From assembly GCA_022414725.1 (NCBI GenBank), contig CM039464.1, forward strand, positions 21,680,808 to 21,744,807: a DNA stretch of 64,000 nt, given 5' to 3'. The notes below the pieces were generated by a model. The model made no database searches. It was given only the letters and a program-made list of their open reading frames with translations, and was not told the DNA's origin. The position numbers were made by a program, and so were the translations under genes. Positions within the stretch are counted from its first letter, which is position 1, and each line of letters starts with the position of its first letter. The DNA is from Microglena sp. YARC. Lineage: Eukaryota > Chlorophyta > Chlorophyceae > Chlamydomonadales > Chlamydomonadaceae. Shown here in pieces: positions 53,500 through 62,901 of this stretch.

Positions 53500-53800
53500 G
53501 CACAGATTAAGATTCATGTTCGCCAGGACCCGCATCAACACCAGTGCACCAGTACGGATTAAGATTCAGATTCGCTAGCACCAGCATCAACACCAGTGCC
53601 CCAGCACAGATTCAGATTCATGTTTGCCAGCACCCGTATCAACAACAGGTGCACCAACACCAGGTTCTAATTCTTGTTCGCCAGCACCAGCACCAACACC
53701 AGGTTCGTCAGCACAGGTTCAGATTCAAGTTCGCTTGCACCAGCATAAAAACCAGTGCACCAGCAATGATTCAGATTCATGTTCGCCAGCACCAGAAGTC
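53500..53800. repeat. Minisatellite with CACCAGCACAGATTCAGATTC units
   Basis: About seven units of 40-46 bp. Open frames here are repeat artefacts. It precedes an element tail hairpin at 53,865-53,935 (GGTGAGCAGTCCAGAGTTGG with an A/T-rich end). Confidence 0.8.
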
Positions 53801-54128
53801 TGTAAACTGTCTAATCCGCTTAGTAGTCATTTTTTATGGATATCGCACGGAGGGGCTAGGAATTAGAAGACGGTGAGCAGTCCAGAGTTGGCTGAAAAAA
53901 CATTTTACAATTAAATTCAATTAAATCCTACTTCTACCCCTACCCCTCTATCCACACATGCATCTGCCCTATTACTCCTCAAGTGCTTGCTGCTCCTGCC
54001 CCTGTGGTAAATCTATTATATTCCTGGTAATATTTATTTTTTACTGCCGAAGACGGCGAGCAGCCAAATTGCTGGCTGAAGCTATGCAACCAAGTTCAAG
54101 TTCAAGTTCAAATCCACTCTACTAATAT

Positions 54129-54329
54129 ATGGGGGACGGCAACTAATATTGGTGTTTGAAAAACTAATATTATTACACAACAATATTCGTCTTTCAAATA
54201 AATTCGAAATTCTGGTGATATAATATTGGTCGGCTCTTCTGATTAATATTATATAATATTATATAATATTATTTATTCACTCATATTATTTATTCACTCA
54301 TATTATTTAACATAGCCGACCCCTACTAA
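54129..54329. mobile_element. AT-rich MITE family C, copy 3
   Basis: Left GGGGGACGGCAACTAATATT; right TTAACATAGCCGACCCCTAC. The interior CAATATTCGTCTTTCAAATA matches copies 1 and 2. An added (ATAATATT) tract. Confidence 0.7.
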
Positions 54330-54780
54330 TATAACACTAGTCCCGAAAGGGTCGTGGGTTTGATTTCATGTTAGTAGCTAGTAGCTTGTTGAATTCCATG
54401 CTAGTAGCTAGTAGCTAGTTTAATTTCATGCTAGTACCTAGTAGCTAGTTCGATTTCATGTTAGTAGCTAATGGCGGTAGTAACCCGGGGTTGGGGGAAT
54501 CCCTTTCTATCACCCCCCCTACAGCAGCCTGCAGCCTGTTCAGGTTGTTAAACAAGTGTGCAGGGTGTGAAACACCTGTTCATGTTCATCATTGGTTAAA
54601 CATGTGTTGAACAGGTGCTGTAACACACAGGACACATGTTTAACCACCTGAACAGGTACAGGCTGCCGTAGCCCCCCCCCCCTATGTGGTGCCGAAGAGT
54701 CTAGTCACGGTCTCTTGTCACAGTTGGGCAAGTCCCTACAGCCTATTTGGCCTACCCCGGGACGGTAACAGGCATAGGGA

Positions 54781-54924
54781 CGTAGGGGCATAGCAGATGA
54801 TGTTGACCAAAGGCGAGAATGATATCATATGATACCATACAAACTGCATCATATGATGTATATAAATGGTGACTTTAGCCTAGTCAGACTGCCGACATCA
54901 TATAATATCATATTGCCGTTCCCT
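54781..54924. mobile_element. Family D palindromic element, copy 2
   Basis: GATGTTGACCAAAGGCGAGA, ATGATATCATATGATACC and TTGCCGTTCCCTAG in the same order as 19,033-19,192. Confidence 0.65.
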
Positions 54925-54985
54925 AGACAGACAGACAGACAGACATACAAGGCCAGTACTAAGCCAGCCTCGCACAAGGGACCAT

Positions 54986-55690
54986 AGCTTTTATTTTCAG
55001 CTACCAGCAGCAACTTCTAGGCAGCTCCCCTGGCTTGCTACCCAGCTAAACCTATAGCAAGCTAGTGCATCTGGAAGCTGACATAATCATCTCTGCTTTA
55101 CTCTCGAAATATTGGGGCTTGGCCCAGTGACTGGACTAGGGAGCTGCCTAGAAGCTGTTTCTTGAAGCCGAAAAGAAAAGCTATGGAAGTGACTGGATCA
55201 GGGAGCTGCCTAGAAGCTGCTGCTCGTAGCTGAAAAGGAAAGCTATAGAAGTGGCTGGATCAGAGAGCTGCCTGGAAGCTGCTGCTTGTAGCCGGAAAAA
55301 GCTATGGAAGTGACTGGATCAGGAAGCTGCCTGGAAGCTGCTGCTTGTAGCCGAAAAGAAAAGCTATAGAAGTGGCTGGATCAGGGAGCCGCCTAGAAGC
55401 TGCTTCTCATAGCTAAAAAGAAAAGCTAAGGAAGTGACTGGATCAGGGAGCTGCCTAGAAGCTGCTGCTCGTAGTCGAAAAGAAAAGCTATGGAAGTGAC
55501 TAGTCAGGGAGCTCCCAGGAAGCTGCTGCTCGTAGCCAAAAATAAAAAAACTATGAAAGTGACTGGTCAGGGAGCTCCCTGGAAGCTGCTGCTCGTAGCA
55601 AAAAAAAAAAACTATGAAAGTGACTGGATCATGGAGCTGCCAGGAAGCTGCTGCTTATAGCCAAAAAGGAAAGCTATAGAAGGTATGCAT
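54986..55690. mobile_element. Palindromic MITE family B copy with its right end amplified
   Basis: 54,986-55,185 is a complete family-B copy. It is followed by about eight tandem 60-64-bp units of its right end (GGGAGCTGCCTAGAAGCTGC, then CGTAGCCGAAAAGAAAAGCT, then ATGGAAGTGACTGGATCA). Confidence 0.85.
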
Positions 55691-55789
55691 TGGCCTCTGG
55701 GTAATGCGGGATAATCTTCATACTGTCCCACTGCCCCCACTGTTTCATTTTGGGGCTACGCAATGGAGGGTGAGGCGCATGCCATGCTC

Positions 55790-56590
55790 TCCCTTACCAG
55801 CTGACTCTGCAGCTGACTCTGCAACTGACTATGCAGCTGACTCTGCAACTGACTCTGCAACTGACTCTGCAACTGACTCTGCAGCTGACTCTGCAAAATA
55901 ATGACCCCCCCACCCCCTCCCAACTTTGCAATTACTTTCAGCCTTCCAACATGTCATCACGGCTGGCTATTAGAATGTGGCGACTCCGCAAACGAGGATG
56001 AGGCGCCTGTCATGGGCCCATCCTATGCCCCTGACATCCCTAGGCCCTTGATCCTTGAGAGAGAAGAGTACCCCGCCCTCCTCGTCCTCATCATCTGTCT
56101 CAACTGCAAACTACCCCAACCCACTCCTAGCTTAGCATTTACATGCCTTCCTGCATGCCTTCATGGCTGGCTATCAGAATCCGACGATTCTGCAAATTAG
56201 GATGACGCGCCTCTCATATACATCCTTTATCCCTTAAGCTTTGAGACATAGGAGTACCCCGCCCTCCTCCCCCGCCATCATATCTTCATGGCTAGCTATC
56301 TGAATCTAACGACTCTGAAAAGAGAAGGCCGTGCCTCCCACAAGGATACCTCGCATCCTCTAGCCCTTGAAGCTTGAAACAGAGGAATACCCCGCCTTCC
56401 TCCCCCGTCATCATATCTTCATGGCTAGCTATCTGAATCCAACAACTCTGAACATGAGGATAGCTCACCTCCCAGAAGGATACCGCGCCCTTCAACCTTA
56501 TGCCCTTAAGCCTTGAGACATAGGATAACCCCGCCCGCATCCCCTTTATCATATCTTCATGGCTAGCTATCTGAATCCAGCGACTCTAAA
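55790..56590. repeat. 12-bp array, then 115-150-bp tandem repeat
   Basis: 55,797-55,894 is (GACTCTGCAACT)n. 55,960-56,590 has about five units built on TCATGGCTAGCTATCTGAAT, CCAACGACTCTGAAAA and GAGGATG. Each unit on the plus strand could be an echo of an exon edge, but I cannot place a parent exon. Confidence 0.7.
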
Positions 56591-56633
56591 AAAGAGGATG
56601 ATGAGTCTGCCACAGTCCCGCTGTTCCATTTCT

Positions 56634-56870
56634 GGCGAAGCCCCCACCTCCTGGGGGGCAGGAGCCCCCAAAGTCACCCTGTTGTCTGATTGTTTGTCTG
56701 TCATGTTGTCCGATTGTCTGTCTGTTGTTATCCTTGCCGTAACTGGCCCCTGGACCTGTCGCAAACTCTTGCTTCGGTCCGCTGCACTGGATTACGGTGC
56801 CATCTGTCGCTCCGATAGCCAACACTCTCCGCCAATTTTCCGCGTTGCATGCGACTCATCTAAGACTTGT
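56634..56870 (+). repeat. Dispersed repeat family M, copy 3
   Basis: GGAGCCCCCAAAGTCACC, GTCCGCTGCACTGGATTACG and CGCTCCGATAGCCAACACTC in the same order as copies 1 and 2. The interior is expanded by TGTCTGTCTG tracts. Confidence 0.65.
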
Positions 56871-57058
56871 TGGACTACGCATAGCAACTTCTAGGCATCT
56901 GCCTTTCCCTGTCCTTGAGCCAGGCCTTTGGCTAGCTAGTGTGTCTGAAAGCTGATATAACAGGCATTCCAATGCAGCTGCAAGTTTGGGGTTTTACCCA
57001 GTGGCTGGCTATTGGAGCTGGTGGGAAGCTGCCATGAGTAGCCCAAAAGTGAAACAAT
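56871..57058. mobile_element. Palindromic MITE family B, copy at 56.9 kb
   Basis: Left TGGACTACGCATAGCAACTT, right GGGAAGCTGCCATGAGTAGC then CCAAAAGTGAAAC. The interior GGTTTTACCCAGTGGCTGGC. Confidence 0.7.
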
Positions 57059-57144
57059 GCACGGCACTCCTCCTTCAGTCCTTCATATATATATAGGTAG
57101 TTGTTACAGTCCAGGTGTAGATCAAATAGGCTAAAGGGACTTCT

Positions 57145-60100
57145 TCAGCTTCTTGGGAACCTTGAACCCCGCAACTTATTCCCCCTCAGCCGCTGCCTCA
57201 CCTTGTCAGGTTCAGTGGGTGGGTGGGTGCTTTAGTGGGTGGGTGGGTCGGTGAGTGGGTGCGTTAGTGGGTGCTTGGGTGTTTGGGTGTTTGGGAACCT
57301 TGAACCTCGCGACTTATTCTCCCTCATCAGCTGTCTCACCTTGATAGGTTCAGTGGGTGGGTGGGTGGGTGTTTAGTTTAGTGGGTGGGAGGGTGGGTGG
57401 GTGTTCGGTTCAGTGGGTGGGTGGGTGTTCGGTTCAGTGAGTGGGTGAGTGCTTTAGTGGGTGGGTGTTTGGTTTAGTGGGTGGGTGGGTGGGTGTTCCG
57501 CTCAGTGAGTGGGTGGGTGGGTGTTAAGTTCAGTGGTTGTTTGGTGGGTGAGTGGGTGGTTCCTAGAGAACCTTGAAGCTTATTCCCCCTCATCCGCTGT
57601 CTCACCTTGTCAGGTTCAGTGGGTGGGTGGGTGCTTTAGTGGGCGAGTGGGTGGGTGGGTGTAACAGTCAGATTCAGTCTCCTCCTCCACTCCCAAGGGA
57701 CGCCTTGATAGTGAGCCATCTCGTTGATGAAAGTTGACAGTTGTCGAACTCGTTGATCATAGTTACTGATCCAAGACAGTTGTCTTGTCGTCATGACCAA
57801 GAGTTGTCGCGTCCGACAATCTTGACCTAGTCTCGTCAGGACCATGAGTTGTCTTGTCCGACAATCTTGGGCCGCTTGGCCGAACCGTTGTGCCTCGTTC
57901 ATATAAGCTATCTCGGTCGCTCCAAGAGTGTGAGTCCACGGGTATTAATATCGTTTGAGTTCTGTAGAAGTCACTTAAATAATTGTATTGACGTTCTAAC
58001 TCTATCGTTTGAGTCCGGTTTCATCTCCGGCAGAAAGCCTTCAACAGTGAGATCACTATCTATTCGTTTCCAAGGCTTACAGTGGGTGTTTGGTTTAGTG
58101 GTTGTTTGATGGGTGAGTGGGTGGTTCCTAGAGAACCTTGAACCTTATTCCCCCTCATCTGCTGTCTCACCTGCCATACAATAAAAAAACAGTGAAATAG
58201 TATGTCAATACAATAAAAACGAATAGTACATAAATACAATAAAAACGAATAGTACACAAGTACAATAAAAACGAATAGTACGGAAGTACAATAAAAACGA
58301 CTAGTATGTAAGTACAATAAAAATGTATAGTATGTAAGTACAATAAAAACAACAAAGTACGCCAATACAATAAAAACAAATAGTACGCCTTATTACGAAC
58401 CATGAGTTTGAGGGGGCCAGCCTGATTGCTTGCGCTGGGGCCCACCACCAAAAGGTTTTCAATATTATGGCTGCCCAATATACTATCTCCCGGCCGGCCG
58501 GCCAGGGCTGAATCCACAACCTGTCACCAACGCACATTACTCAACCTGCAAACTAGTGGGTGGGTGGGTGGGTGGATGGGTGATTCAGTGGGTCTACCTT
58601 ATTCCCTCTCAACCCCACTCTCTTCCCCCCCTTCCGCTGTCTCACACACCTGCACACTAGTCAGTGAGTGAGTGGGTGGGTGGGTGGTTCAGTGGGCCAA
58701 CCTTATTCCCTCTCAACCCCACCCTCCTCTCCCCCATTCGCTGCCTCACTCACAGGCAAAATAGACAGTGAGTGAGTGAGCGGGTGGGTGGGTGGGAAGG
58801 TGGGAGGGTGGGTGATTCAGTGGGTCTAGCTTATTCCCCCCCCATCCGCTGCCTCACTCACCTGCAAAATGTCAGTGAGTGTGTAGGAAGGTGGGTGATT
58901 CAGTGGGTCTAGCTTATTTCCTCTCTACCCCCCCCCCCCCCCCCCCCCCCCCCTCCCCCCCCTCCCCTCATCCGCCGTCTCACTCCCCTGCAAACTAGTC
59001 AGTGGGTGGGTGGTTCAGTGGTTCTACCTTAGTCCCTCTCAGCCCCACCCTACTCCCCCCCATCCGCTGCCTCACTCACCAGCACACTAGTCAGTGAGTG
59101 GGTGGGTGGGTGGTCTACCTTATTCCCTCTTAACCCTCCCCTCCCCCCCCTAATGCGCCATCTTACTCACCTGCTCACTTGTCAAATTCTCTCCTGGCCC
59201 ACTTCTGCCATCTGGCTGCGAGGGAGCATCAGCCTTCCGGGGAGCTGAATTGGGGGTAGCTCTGCGGGAATTGGTTTCGGTTCTGGCCTTGGTTTCAGTT
59301 ACGGCCTGGATTTCATCAATGGAGTCCGATAATTCGCTGTCTGAGTCGTCTCCCTGGGTGATGGTGGAGTAAGGCCTTCTGCCCCCAGACTCCCACGGCG
59401 CTACAAATGATCGCAGCTGGCGTAGAAGTGCTGGGGGGTCCTGTGCTGGAATGGGGTCCTGTGGCCAAATGGGGGCGGGGGGGATACGATTAGGGTGCCT
59501 GGTTGGGGAGGGGAGTCTTCTTGTACAAGGGTGGAGGATGACCTTCTGCCTCCAGTCTCCCACGGCGCGATGGGAGATGACTGAAGCTGGCGTTGGAGTG
59601 CTGGGGGGTCCTGTCCTGGAATGGGATCCGGTGATGAAATGGGGGTGGGGGGGATACTATAAGGGTGCCTGGGTGGGGAGGGGAGTCTTCTTGTACGCGG
59701 GTGGATTAAGGCCTTCATCCCCCAAGCTCCCACGGCGCCATGGGAGATGACCGAAGCTGGCGTTGGAGTGCTGGGGGGTCCTGTCCTGGAATGGGATCCT
59801 GTGGTGAAATGGGGGTGGAGGGATACTATTGGGGTGCTTGGTTGGGGAGGGGGGTCTTCTTGTACAAGGGTGGTGGTGGAGTAAGGCCTTCCGCCCCCAG
59901 TCTCCCACGGCGCGATGGGAGATGACTGAAGCTGGCGTTGGAGTGCTGGGGGGTCCTGCCCTGGAATGGGATCCTGTGCTGAAATGGGTGGGGTGGGGTG
60001 GGGTGGGGGAATTAGATTAGGGTGGGGAGGGGAGTCTTCTTTTACACGGGTGGAGTAAGGCCTTCTGCCCCCAGTCTCCCACGGGGCAATGGGAGACGAC

Positions 60101-61155
60101 TGAAGCTGGCTTTGGAGTGCTGGGGGGTCCTCTGCTGGAATGGGATCCTGTGGTGAAATGGGGGCAGGGGGGATACTATTAGGGTGCCTGGTTGGGGAGG
60201 GGAGTCTTCTTGTACAAGGGTGGTGGTGGAGTAAGGCCTTCTGCCCCCAGTCTCCCACGGCGAGATGGTAGATGATCGCAGCTGGCGTTGGAGTGCTGGG
60301 GGGTCCTATGCTGGAATGGGATCCTGTGGTCAAATGGGTGGGGTGGGGGAGTGGGGTGGGGGGGGTGGGGGAATTAGATTAGGGTGGGGAGGTGAGTCTT
60401 CTTTTTACACGGGTGGAGTAAGGCCTTCTGCCCACAGTCTCCCACGGGGCGATGGGAGATGATCCAAGCTGGCGTAGAAGTGCTGGGGGTCCTGCGGTGA
60501 TAAGGGGCCATGGGTACAGAAGGGGGAGGGGTGGGGGGTGGGGGATTAGATTAGGGTGGGGAGGGGAGTTGTCTTGTGCATGGGTGGAGTAAGCCCTTCC
60601 CCTCCCCCGGGCTCCCACGGCGGGAACTCAAGACCCAAGTCAACCCCAGCAACAATTTCCTCCTAAGACATCATACCCAATTTGTAGCATGTCCCCCCCT
60701 CCACCATCCCCTTCCCCCCCCCCAACCCCAACCCCAACCCCCCAAACCCCAGCAACAATTACCTCCTAAGACCCAAACCCCATTTGTAGCATGCCCCCCC
60801 CCCCCCCCCCCCCAACCCAACCCCAGCAACAATTACCCGCCAAGACACCAGCATGTCCCCCCCCCCACCCTCACAATTAGTATTCGTCCCTTCACTGCTA
60901 CCTGACCCCCACCCCACCCCAGCCCCTCCTTACACACACACACACACACACACACCTGAAGTGTTAGGCGTTTCAATGCCAGCCCCTCTCCCCCTCCCAG
61001 CTGGGTAGCAAGGCGTTCACTGAGTGAGTCAGACACCTTGCTGTCGTCACTTAGTTTAAGACTGCTTCTCAAAGCCTTTTGGGTGGCGATGATAATCAAC
61101 AGGTTGGACGGCCGGGTGGCGGCGGTGTACAAGAGCCGGCGGTTGAGCAGCTGGT
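57145..61155 (-). CDS. SF1 DNA helicase C-terminus (RecD/UvrD-like), last three exons; 5' part outside the window
   Basis: Exons: 61155-60956, 59458-59171, 57201-57145, all GT-AG and in phase (200, 288 and 57 nt). The first encodes NRRLLYTAATR then LLIIIATQKAL, which matches helicase motif VI plus the following strand and helix of UvrD/RecD-type superfamily 1 helicases (typically LLYTA.TRA...L.L.G...AL). The second is a low-complexity acidic/Ser/Thr linker (DDSDSELSDSIDEIQAV). The third is a short basic end (VRQRLRGNKLRGSRFPRS) and TGA at 57,147-57,145. The ATPase core and the true start lie upstream, beyond the satellite. Echoes fill both introns, and a solo LTR sits in the last. RecD-like is favoured over UvrD on motif detail only. 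Confidence 0.65.
57660..58081 (+). mobile_element. Solo LTR candidate
   Basis: 422 bp of sequence unlike its surroundings, beginning TGTAACAGTC and ending GGCTTACA (TG...CA with short inverted ends), flanked by GTGGG on both sides (possible 5-bp target duplication, although GTGGG is common here). A TATA-like CATATAAGC is at 57,900. No internal retrotransposon region is present. Confidence 0.6.
58165..58385. repeat. 27-bp tandem repeat
   Basis: About eight units of CAATAAAAACGAATAGTACA plus TAAGTA, in the last helicase intron. It runs into a family-L repeat copy at 58,382-58,470. Confidence 0.9.
59470..60620 (-). repeat. Six echoes of the helicase middle-exon acceptor and start
   Basis: Units of about 150-180 bp upstream of the 59,458 exon. 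Each repeats the double acceptor (CACAG/GATCCCATTCCAGGACAG/GACCCC), the coding stretch for DPPALQRQLQSS.APWE.GGRRPYST and then TTGTACAAGAAGACTCCCC. A long minus-strand frame (59,401-60,333, 310 codons) runs through several echoes but is not a real product. Confidence 0.9.
60625..60890. repeat. Three-unit tandem in the helicase intron
   Basis: CAGCAACAATTACCTCCTAA, GACCCAAACCCCATTTGTAG and CATGCCCC followed by C tracts, three times. Confidence 0.8.
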
Positions 61156-61299
61156 CTGCAAAGTGTGTTGTTTGAATATGGATTGAATACAGTACCATCT
61201 TGTTACCGGTACTGGAAAGGGATTTGGGTGCCAAGAAACCAAATGCTGTTTTTGGCACAGTATTACTGTTGGTGATGTTTGTTTGTTTGTTTATGCTGC

Positions 61300-61586
61300 A
61301 TGCTGGCATTTAGGCAGGCGGGCAGGTAGGCAGGGAAACAGGCCGGCAGGCAGGCAGGCAGGCGAGTAGGCAGGAAAACAGGCCGGCAGGTAGGCAGGTA
61401 AGCAGGCAGGAAAACGGGCAGGCAGGCAGGCAGGTAGGCAGGCAGGAAAACAGGCAGGCAGGCAGGCAGGCAGGCAGGTAAGCAGGCAGGAAAACAGTCA
61501 GTCCGTCAGTCCGTCCGTCAGTCCGTCAGTCCGTCAGTCCGTCCGTCAGTCCGTCAGTCAGTCCGTCAGTCCGTCAGTCCGTCAGT

Positions 61587-61618
<32 letters not shown>

Positions 61619-62027
61619 CAGTCAGTCAGGTAGGTAGGCAGGTAGGCAGGGAAACAGGCAGTCAGGCAGGCAGGTAAGCAGGCAGGAAAACAAGCAGGCA
61701 GGTAGGTAGGTAGGCAGGCAGGCAGGTAGGCAGGGAAACAGGCAAGCAGGTAGGCAGGCAGGTAGGCAGGCAGGCAGGCAGGCAGGTAGGCAGGCAGGTA
61801 GGCAGGCAGGCAGTTAGGTAGGCAGGAAAAATGACAGGCAGTTAGGTAGGCAGGAAAAAAGGCAGGCAGGCAGGCAGGTACGCAGGCAGGCAGGTAGGTA
61901 GGCAGGAAAAGAGGCTGGCAGGCAAGTAGGTAGGCAGGAATACAGGCAGGCAGGCAGGCAGGCAGGTAGGTAGGTAGGCAGGCAGGTTGGTAGGTAGGCA
62001 GGAAAAGAGGCAGGCAGGCAGGTAGGT

Positions 62028-62062
<35 letters not shown>

Positions 62063-62095
62063 TAGGCAGGAAAAGAGGCAGGCAGGCAGTAAAGA

Positions 62096-62130
<35 letters not shown>

Positions 62131-62164
62131 TAGGCAGGAAAAGAGGCAGGCAGGCAGTAAAAGA

Positions 62165-62198
<34 letters not shown>

Positions 62199-62467
62199 AT
62201 AGGTAGGAAAACAGGCAGGCAGGCAGGTAGGTAGGAAAACAGGCAGGTTGGCAGGCAGGCAGGCAGGTAGGTAGGAAAACAGGCAGGTAGGCGGGCAGGC
62301 AGGCAGGTAGGCAGGCAGAAAAAGAGGCAGGCAGGCAGGTATGCATGCAGGCAGGCAGGTAGGCAGGCAGGTAGGTAGGCAGGCAGGCAGGAAGGCAGGC
62401 AGGTAGGCAGGCAGGCAGGCAGGCTGGCAGGCAGGCAGGCAGGTAGGCAGGAAAGAGGCAGGCAGGT

Positions 62468-62514
<47 letters not shown>

Positions 62515-62529
62515 CCGGTAGGCAGGAAA

Positions 62530-62576
<47 letters not shown>

Positions 62577-62644
62577 ACAGGCAGGTATGCAGGCAGGCAA
62601 GCAGGTAGGCAGGCAGGCAGGTAGGCAGGTAGGCAGGCAGGAAA

Positions 62645-62681
<37 letters not shown>

Positions 62682-62858
62682 TAAGCAGACAGGAAAACAG
62701 TCAGTCAGTCAGTCAGTCAGTCAGTCAGTCAGGTAGGTAGGTAGGCAGGTAGGCAGGGAAACAGGCAGTCAGGCAGGCAGGTAAGCAGGCAGGAAAACAA
62801 GCAGGCAGGTAGGTAGGTAGGCAGGCAGGCAGGTAGGTTGGGAAACAGGCAAGCAGGT

Positions 62859-62901
<43 letters not shown>

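Larger units (their letters stand above)
57202..59170 (-). repeat. Last helicase intron built of exon-edge units
   Basis: About ten units (near 57,300; 57,590; 58,140; 58,600; 58,720; 58,840; 58,960; 59,060; 59,140 and others). On the minus strand each reads TGACTAGTGTGCAG, then GTGAGTGAGGCAGCGGATG, then GAGGGAATAAGG. The first half resembles the end of the preceding exon (TTGACAAGTGAGCAG), the second the start of the last exon (GTGAGGCAGCGGCTGAGGGG). (GGGT)n tracts separate the units. Confidence 0.85.

Noticed and set aside
59401..60333. 310-codon minus-strand frame
   Set aside because: A read-through of several exon echoes; phase and splice signals support only the 59,458-59,171 exon.
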